Origin: Anaerolineae bacterium
GTDB lineage: Bacteria; Chloroflexota; Anaerolineae; Aggregatilineales; J027
Assembly: GCA_021463865.1 (NCBI GenBank)
Contig: JAJTXY010000026.1
Coordinates: 1 to 56,057 of the forward strand
Length of the DNA stretch: 56,057 nucleotides
Direction: 5' to 3'
The notes below the pieces were generated by a model that was given only the letters and a program-made list of their open reading frames with translations, searched no databases and had not been told where the DNA came from. The position numbers were made by a program, and so were the translations under genes. Position 1 is the first letter of the stretch, and every line of letters starts with the position of its first letter. Positions 51,194-56,057 of this stretch are shown here, one piece after another.

Positions 51194-52606
51194 CTAGGCC
51201 ATATTGATGGAGTGGCCCAAAATGCCATGTGCCGCTTCTTTTAGCACCTCACTTAAAGTGGGGTGGGCATGGACATTTCGGCCAATTTCTTCAGCCGTCA
51301 ACTCGGCATAATGGGCGAGGGTCAATTCTGGCAGCAATTCGGTTACATCCGGCCCAATCAGGTGTGCCCCCAAAATTTCGCCATAGCGTTTATCGGAGAT
51401 GAGTTTTATAAAGCCAATGTTCTCACCAAGTCCGTGTGCTTTGGCATTGGCTTGGAAGGGGAAACTGTACACGGTGATGTCATAGCCTTTTTCTTTCGCC
51501 TCCGCTTCAGTATAGCCAAAACTGGCAACCTGTGGCTGGCAATAGGTGGCACGTGGCAGCATAGCATAATCCAGTGTAATCGTTTCGACCCCTGCGATAT
51601 TTTCACAGCAAATCATCGCCATCGCTTCGGCCACATGCGCCAACATCAGCTTGCCCGTTACGTCGCCAATCGCCCAAACGCCGGGGATATTGGTTGCCAT
51701 GCGCTCATCAATTTCAATCGCCCCGCCTTTTTCCGAAACATTGAGGCCTTTGATATTCTCAAGGCCATAGCCTTTGGTGCGGGGTCGGAAACCAATGGAT
51801 TGCAGCACTTCTTCTGCTTCCAACACTTCCTGCTTGCCGTCAGGGGTGGTCACAGTGACACGTACCTTGTCGGGGAGTTCTTCGATCTTTTCGACCTTTG
51901 TCCCCGTCATAACTTTGACGCCCATTTTCTTATACTGCTTTTCGAGTTCAGTGGAGACATCCACATCTTCACGTGGCAGCATCCGGGGCATAAATTCGAC
52001 CATTGTCACCTTGGTGCCATAGTTGTGCATAACATAGGCAAATTCACAGCCAATCGCACCCGCCCCGACCACAATCGCCGATTTGGGTAGGTGATCGCGT
52101 TGAATCACCTCCAAATAAGTCAAAACGCGCTTGCTGACTTGGGTATTGGGCAGCAACATGGTTTCACTGCCCGCCGCGATAATCAGATTTTTGGTCTTGA
52201 GGGTTTCTGTGCCACCCGCATTGAGCGCGACCTCGATGGTGGATTTGTCTTTGATGGTTCCCCAACCCTCGTAAGTGTCAATTTTGTTGGCCCGCATCAG
52301 AAACTGCACACCTTTAACCCGACCAGTGGCGACACGGCGGCTACGGTCAAAGGCGACTTTGTAATCTACCTTGACTTCACCCTCATAGATAAAGCCAAAT
52401 TCCTTTGCCCGATCTCGGACGATATGGGCCAATTCTGCATTGCGAAGTAGGGCTTTGGACGGGATACACCCCACATTCAAACAGACCCCACCCCACCATT
52501 GTTTTTCGATAATGGCTGTTTTGAGGCCCAATTGAGTAGCCCGAATCGCTGCGGTATAGCCCCCCGGCCCCGCACCTAATACGACGACATCATATTCCTT
52601 TGCCAT
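51194..52606 (-). CDS. lpdA: Dihydrolipoamide dehydrogenase
   Basis: This flavoprotein reoxidises dihydrolipoamide with NAD+ in 2-oxoacid dehydrogenase or glycine cleavage complexes. It shows the FAD motif [16 protein letters not shown], redox-active cysteines 42 and 47 in [13 protein letters not shown], the NAD motif [13 protein letters not shown], the second FAD motif VWAIGDVTG, and the C-terminal base region [12 protein letters not shown]. Its 470 residues are typical. AAGGAGAA stands 8 bases before the ATG. No lipoylated E2 gene is in the window, so the complex it serves is unknown. Confidence 0.95.
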   Translation of the reverse strand: MAKEYDVVVLGAGPGGYTAAIRATQLGLKTAIIEKQWWGGVCLNVGCIPSKALLRNAELAHIVRDRAKEFGFIYEGEVKVDYKVAFDRSRRVATGRVKGVQFLMRANKIDTYEGWGTIKDKSTIEVALNAGGTETLKTKNLIIAAGSETMLLPNTQVSKRVLTYLEVIQRDHLPKSAIVVGAGAIGCEFAYVMHNYGTKVTMVEFMPRMLPREDVDVSTELEKQYKKMGVKVMTGTKVEKIEELPDKVRVTVTTPDGKQEVLEAEEVLQSIGFRPRTKGYGLENIKGLNVSEKGGAIEIDERMATNIPGVWAIGDVTGKLMLAHVAEAMAMICCENIAGVETITLDYAMLPRATYCQPQVASFGYTEAEAKEKGYDITVYSFPFQANAKAHGLGENIGFIKLISDKRYGEILGAHLIGPDVTELLPELTLAHYAELTAEEIGRNVHAHPTLSEVLKEAAHGILGHSINMA

Positions 52607-52623
52607 GCAATGTTCTCCTTGAA

Positions 52624-52645
52624 GCGTGTATGAAGCGATACACGC
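52624..52645. promoter_or_regulatory. Perfect inverted repeat in the lpdA leader
   Basis: GCGTGTAT (52624-52631) and ATACACGC (52638-52645) flank six bases. In the lpdA mRNA the hairpin would end 3 bases before the AAGGAG site, and a TATAAT -10 (minus strand, 52691-52686) lies upstream. It could be an operator or a translation-control hairpin. The rest of the spacer up to 53007 is AT-rich; I see no credible gene in it. Confidence 0.45.
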
Positions 52646-53007
52646 GCTTATTACCCCTCTGAGTCAGACAGAACTGCAAGACGAAATTATACTAGATGGG
52701 AGGGCGAAAAATCTAAATGAAATTATTCGTGATAATGCCAGTTTATCATGGAGTAATCAAGGGGGCGCGTTGTTCTAGTTGTCAAAATGTGAGTGTCATG
52801 TCTAATCTGGGATTGCTCTTCGTCATAGAATGGGTTTTGAAGACAGATGTTGGCGAAAACAATCAAAACAAAAAATTTCATATGCTAAAAAAAATTAAGC
52901 ACTTTGCCTGACATATCCACAATTTTAAAAATTTTAGAAAAATCCCCTTAAAAAATAAAAATTGCACTTGTCCATTAAATATATGACGTGTTGTACTATG
53001 CCCTCCC

Positions 53008-53036
53008 TTGCCCCTTCGGTATGGTAAGAATATAGC
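53008..53036 (+). promoter_or_regulatory. Promoter of the 2-oxoacid:ferredoxin oxidoreductase operon
   Basis: TTGCCC (53008-53013) and TATAGC (53031-53036) have a 17-base spacer and lie 25 bases before the first gene. Confidence 0.5.
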
Positions 53037-53061
53037 TAGAGCCGAGAAAAGAGGCCGTTTA

Positions 53062-53319
53062 ATGACCAAAGGAACTATTATTATTGACCAAGAACGATGC
53101 AAGGGTTGTAGTCTCTGTGTGACGGTCTGCCCCCAAGAAGTCATCGCCATGCAAGACAATCGCCTCAATATGAAGGGGTATCACCCAGCGTCGCTCAATG
53201 AAACCGACACACAACTCTGTACAGGGTGTGGAGTGTGCGCGGTGATCTGCCCGGATGTCTGCATTACCGTCTATCGTGAAGCGCCCGTCAAGGCAGCACG
53301 TGCTGCGGTTACCTGCTAA
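53062..53319 (+). CDS. korD: 2-oxoacid:ferredoxin oxidoreductase delta subunit (2x 4Fe-4S ferredoxin)
   Basis: This 85-residue bacterial-type ferredoxin has two complete cluster motifs, CKGCSLCVTVCP and CTGCGVCAVICP. It passes electrons from the thiamine enzyme to free ferredoxin. GAGG at 53051-53054 sits 7 bases before the ATG; an ORF start at 53008 overlaps the promoter and is rejected. It leads a four-gene operon in the order delta, alpha, beta, gamma. The kor symbol assumes 2-oxoglutarate as substrate, which is likely but unproven. Confidence 0.88.
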   Translation: MTKGTIIIDQERCKGCSLCVTVCPQEVIAMQDNRLNMKGYHPASLNETDTQLCTGCGVCAVICPDVCITVYREAPVKAARAAVTC

Positions 53320-53335
53320 CTGAAGGAATCCACAA

Positions 53336-54436
53336 ATGGCAAAAGAAATGTTAAAGGGAAACATCGCCATAGCTGAGGCGGCTGTCCGTGCTGGCGTTGA
53401 GGCCTATTTTGGGTATCCAATCACCCCCCAGACCGAACTGCTTGAGCATATGTCTAAGCGAATGGTTGAACTCAAGCGGGTTTTTCTGCAAGCCGAAAGC
53501 GAAGTAGCTGCAATCAACATGGTATATGGCGCGGCATGTACCGGTGTGCGCGTCATGACTTCTTCATCCAGTCCCGGTTTTAGTTTGATGCAAGAAGGGC
53601 TGTCCTATATCGCGGGGTCGGACTTACCCTGCGTCGTGGTAGATGTGATGCGTGGAGGCCCCGGTTTGGGCAATATCCTCCCCTCGCAAGGGGATTATTT
53701 CCAGATCACGCGCTCGGCTGGACATGGGGATTATCACCCTATTGTCTTAGCCCCCTCGTCAGTGCAAGAGGCGATAGATTTAACGACACTGGCTTTTGAT
53801 TTGGCCGACCAATATCGCCACATTGTTATTGTTGCGGCGGATGGCCTAATTGGTCAGATGATGGAACCCGCCGAACTGCCCCCCATGCAGTCGGTAAGGA
53901 CTGACCGTCCCGATTGGGCTTTGACAGGGGCTGATGGTCGCCAACCCAATTCCATCGCCTCGTTCTATCTCAAGGCCGAAGAAGAGGAAGCATTTAATCA
54001 AAAGATTCAAGATCGCCTGCATGAAATTCGGGATGCTGAACAGCGATTTATTGAATACTACACCGACGACTGCGAATTGTTGGTGGTGGGCTATGGCAGC
54101 GCCGGACGTATCGCGTTGAGTGCCGTCCAAGCTGCTCGTGATAAGGGGATGAAAGTTGGCCTTTTCCGTCCACTGACGCTGTGGCCTTTCCCTGAAAAAC
54201 GCCTTTCTGAATTAACAGATGTGGTCGGGGCCTGTTTGGTGGTTGAAATGAGCGCCGGACAAATGATCGAAGATGTGCGCTTGGCAACAGGTGGGCAAAT
54301 CCCCGTCGGCTTCTATGGCCGGATGGGTGGTGTTATCCCCATGCCAGATGAAATTCTACAAGCGATTACCACACATTGTCGGCAGTTGAAACATTGTGAG
54401 GGGGCATTCACCCCATTGGAGAGAGTGAATTCATGA
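53336..54436 (+). CDS. korA: 2-oxoacid:ferredoxin oxidoreductase alpha subunit
   Basis: The alpha subunit carries the pyrimidine-binding part of the thiamine diphosphate site. Visible motifs are [27 protein letters not shown], given here as GNIAIAEAA and [11 protein letters not shown], then [29 protein letters not shown] and [14 protein letters not shown]. Its 366 residues fit the VOR/KOR-type separate alpha subunit. Substrate may be 2-oxoglutarate or branched-chain 2-oxoacids. It is 16 bases after delta and overlaps beta by 4 bases. Confidence 0.9.
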   Translation: MAKEMLKGNIAIAEAAVRAGVEAYFGYPITPQTELLEHMSKRMVELKRVFLQAESEVAAINMVYGAACTGVRVMTSSSSPGFSLMQEGLSYIAGSDLPCVVVDVMRGGPGLGNILPSQGDYFQITRSAGHGDYHPIVLAPSSVQEAIDLTTLAFDLADQYRHIVIVAADGLIGQMMEPAELPPMQSVRTDRPDWALTGADGRQPNSIASFYLKAEEEEAFNQKIQDRLHEIRDAEQRFIEYYTDDCELLVVGYGSAGRIALSAVQAARDKGMKVGLFRPLTLWPFPEKRLSELTDVVGACLVVEMSAGQMIEDVRLATGGQIPVGFYGRMGGVIPMPDEILQAITTHCRQLKHCEGAFTPLERVNS

Positions 54437-55212
54437 TGACGACTACGCTTAATGAAACGAATACACTGGTTTATGAGCGCCCCCACAGCCTTGCCGCCTG
54501 CAACACCAATTATTGTCCCGGCTGTACACACGGCGTCGCCCACCGCTTATTGGCCGAAGCCATTGATGAATTAGGGCTGCGTGAACGGACGATATTGGTT
54601 GCTCCGGTAGGGTGTTCGGTGTTTGCCTACAAATATTTCAATATGGATGGTTGCGAGGCGGCACATGGTCGCGCCCCCGCGATGGCAACAGGCATCAAAC
54701 GGGTGCAACCCGACAAGATGGTTATTACCTATCAAGGCGATGGTGATCTTGCCTCGATTGGTATGGCAGAGATTGTTCATGCCGCTGCACGTGGTGAAAA
54801 TATTACGACGGTTTTTGTGAACAACGCGATTTATGGAATGACAGGGGGACAGATGGCCCCCACATCCCTCCCCGGTCAAAAAACGACCTCCTCGCCATTC
54901 GGACGAGATACCATTCTGACAGGTTATCCGGTGCGGATGAGCGAGCTACTCTCCACCCTCGACGGAGCATCCTATATTGTGCGCCGTTCGCTGCACGACA
55001 TAGCGAATATCCGCAAAGCCAAAAAAGCCATTTTGACGGCTCTCAAAGTACAGATGAAGGGCATGGGCTTTAGCATGGTCGAACTGCTTTCAAGTTGCCC
55101 CACCAATTGGGGACTGGAACCCGTTGAGGCATTACATTGGATTGAGAACAACATGATTCCGGCTTTCCCGCTGGGAGATTATAAAGTGATTGAGGAGGTT
55201 CGGTCACTTTAA
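54433..55212 (+). CDS. korB: 2-oxoacid:ferredoxin oxidoreductase beta subunit
   Basis: The beta subunit binds the diphosphate of thiamine diphosphate and a 4Fe-4S cluster. Motifs are [37 protein letters not shown], the TPP motif [11 protein letters not shown] with [12 protein letters not shown], and PTSLPGQKT. Its 259 residues are typical of KOR/VOR beta. The start at 54433 overlaps the alpha stop; a second ATG follows directly. Confidence 0.9.
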   Translation: MMTTTLNETNTLVYERPHSLAACNTNYCPGCTHGVAHRLLAEAIDELGLRERTILVAPVGCSVFAYKYFNMDGCEAAHGRAPAMATGIKRVQPDKMVITYQGDGDLASIGMAEIVHAAARGENITTVFVNNAIYGMTGGQMAPTSLPGQKTTSSPFGRDTILTGYPVRMSELLSTLDGASYIVRRSLHDIANIRKAKKAILTALKVQMKGMGFSMVELLSSCPTNWGLEPVEALHWIENNMIPAFPLGDYKVIEEVRSL

Positions 55213-55241
55213 ACTGGGTGGAGTTTAGGAGGCTATTGAAT

Positions 55242-55796
55242 ATGCAAACGGAATTTATTTTTGCCGGTTTTGGTGGACAGGGCATTATGTTCGCCGGACA
55301 GGTTTTGGCCTACGCCGGGATGGACGCAGGATTGGAGTCCACATGGATTCCGTCCTATGGGCCAGAAATGCGCGGCGGCACAGCCAACTGCTGCGTAGTG
55401 TTGGCAGATCGCCCCATCGGTTCACCCGTCGTGCGCAATCCCCAAGTCGCAGTCGTATTTAACAACCCATCATTTGAAAAATATGAATCAAATGTCGCCA
55501 CAGGTGGTTTATTGGTCTATAACTCGTCACTGATTACGCTATCTCCAACCCGCGACACGGTTGAATTTCTACCCGTTCCGGCCAGTGCCGTTGCAGATGA
55601 GTTAGGCAGTATGCGGCTAACCAACATGGTGATGCTTGGGGCGGCAATTTCATCTCGGCCTGTTCTCACCCTAGACGATATAAAACACGCTCTCGAAGAA
55701 CATCTGCCAGCCCATCGGCGCGATCTGCTCCAAGCCAACTTCAAGGCACTGGAGCGCGGTATGGAATGTGCTGTAAAGCCTGTCCTCACACGATAA
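55242..55796 (+). CDS. korG: 2-oxoacid:ferredoxin oxidoreductase gamma subunit
   Basis: The gamma domain binds CoA. The N-terminus FAGFGGQGIMFAGQVLAYAG-like signature (FGGQGIMFAG) and SYGPEMRGGTANC are diagnostic. From the ATG at 55242 the product has 184 residues, and AGGAGG at 55227-55232 selects this start over a GTG at 55218. It completes the delta-alpha-beta-gamma set. Confidence 0.9.
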   Translation: MQTEFIFAGFGGQGIMFAGQVLAYAGMDAGLESTWIPSYGPEMRGGTANCCVVLADRPIGSPVVRNPQVAVVFNNPSFEKYESNVATGGLLVYNSSLITLSPTRDTVEFLPVPASAVADELGSMRLTNMVMLGAAISSRPVLTLDDIKHALEEHLPAHRRDLLQANFKALERGMECAVKPVLTR

Positions 55797-55807
55797 GCTG
55801 AGATCAT

Positions 55808-55840
55808 TAGGGTGGTTGATTAGGCCACCCTATCTTTTTC
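55808..55840 (+). terminator. Terminator of the oxidoreductase operon
   Basis: TAGGGTGG (55808-55815) pairs perfectly with CCACCCTA (55825-55832), followed by TCTTTTTC. Confidence 0.75.
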
Positions 55841-56000
55841 CTATTATTCCCCCACTCCCCTTCACAAAAATTTCGCCTTAACCGAAAGGCAACTGTAAGT
55901 TTGCGGTTACATTCGTAAGCCCGCCTGCAAGGGCGTTCCCCTATGATAAAGCACAGTTAAGGTTTGAAGGTCATAAAAATTGCTTTCGGGGGATCAAAAA

Positions 56001-56057
56001 ATGCAACTCTCACAAACGGTATATAACAAAAACGCGGCGCACAGCCAATTAAAAGTT
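56001..56057 (+). CDS. Start of an unidentified gene (partial)
   Basis: An ATG with GGGGGA at 55988-55993 (7-base spacing) opens a frame that runs to the window end, 19 codons (MQLSQTVYNKN...). Too short to identify. The preceding 55841-55987 has no clear promoter. Confidence 0.4.
   Translation, partial: MQLSQTVYNKNAAHSQLKV

Noticed and set aside
51263-52090. 275-codon open frame antisense to lpdA
   Set aside because: Phe/His-rich shadow with no domain; lpdA has all its motifs on the minus strand.
52717-52911. 64-codon open frame in the lpdA-korD spacer
   Set aside because: AT-rich, no convincing ribosome-binding site, and no recognisable protein pattern.

Overview
The window looks like a chromosomal segment of a Chloroflexota bacterium (Anaerolineae/Phototrophicales-like; inferred from gene style, not from a search). 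Pointers are the tuf/tRNA-Trp/secE/nusG/rplK/rplA cluster with long acidic N-termini on SecE and NusG, many multi-domain membrane proteins with Thr/Pro-rich linkers (TPR-like modules, PD40 propellers, LysM plus lamin-tail), several very large FtsX-type permeases, and 2-oxoacid:ferredoxin oxidoreductase plus citrate synthase. No phage, IS element, CRISPR array or rRNA was seen. Layout: 1-3180 is the translation/secretion cluster (3' end of tuf, two tandem tRNA-Trp genes, secE, nusG, rplK, rplA), with a likely L1 autoregulatory RNA in front of rplA. 3198-8948 holds an alpha/beta hydrolase, an orphan CheR-TPR methyltransferase, a LysM/lamin-tail surface protein, a 2Fe-2S ferredoxin and two membrane metalloprotease-like proteins. 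8962-16522 is one compact six-gene operon: four proteins sharing a TPR-like module (two of them with a transmembrane helix and an extracytoplasmic beta-propeller), then two adjacent GAF-PAS-class III cyclase paralogs. The two cyclases have lost complementary halves of the catalytic machinery. The first lacks the metal aspartates and the second lacks the transition-state Asn/Arg, so together they can form exactly one complete active site, as the C1/C2 domains of animal adenylyl cyclases do. This is the most interesting object in the window. 16519-17674 (minus) has a SpoU methyltransferase and S20. 17899-21898 encodes a MalF/MalG-like permease pair with very large inserted domains and no binding protein or ATPase nearby. 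21967-32654 (minus) has an orphan CpaF ATPase and a four-gene ABC export-type operon of two ATPases and two FtsX permeases of about 1200 residues each. 32956-36047 contains citrate synthase, a TIGR01777 epimerase and an FHA-winged-helix regulator. 36058-36641 is a decayed DUF4240 gene. 36677-43535 contains an ABC-F protein and a complete liv operon. 43606-47121 has tRNA-Cys, RNase J, a PfkB kinase and a DinB-like protein. 47187-52606 (minus) has an orphan FtsX permease, prs and lpdA. 53062-55796 is a four-subunit 2-oxoacid:ferredoxin oxidoreductase operon, and the start of another gene follows at 56001. Metabolically, citrate synthase, dihydrolipoamide dehydrogenase and the ferredoxin-linked oxidoreductase suggest a central carbon pathway that uses ferredoxin-dependent 2-oxoacid oxidation.
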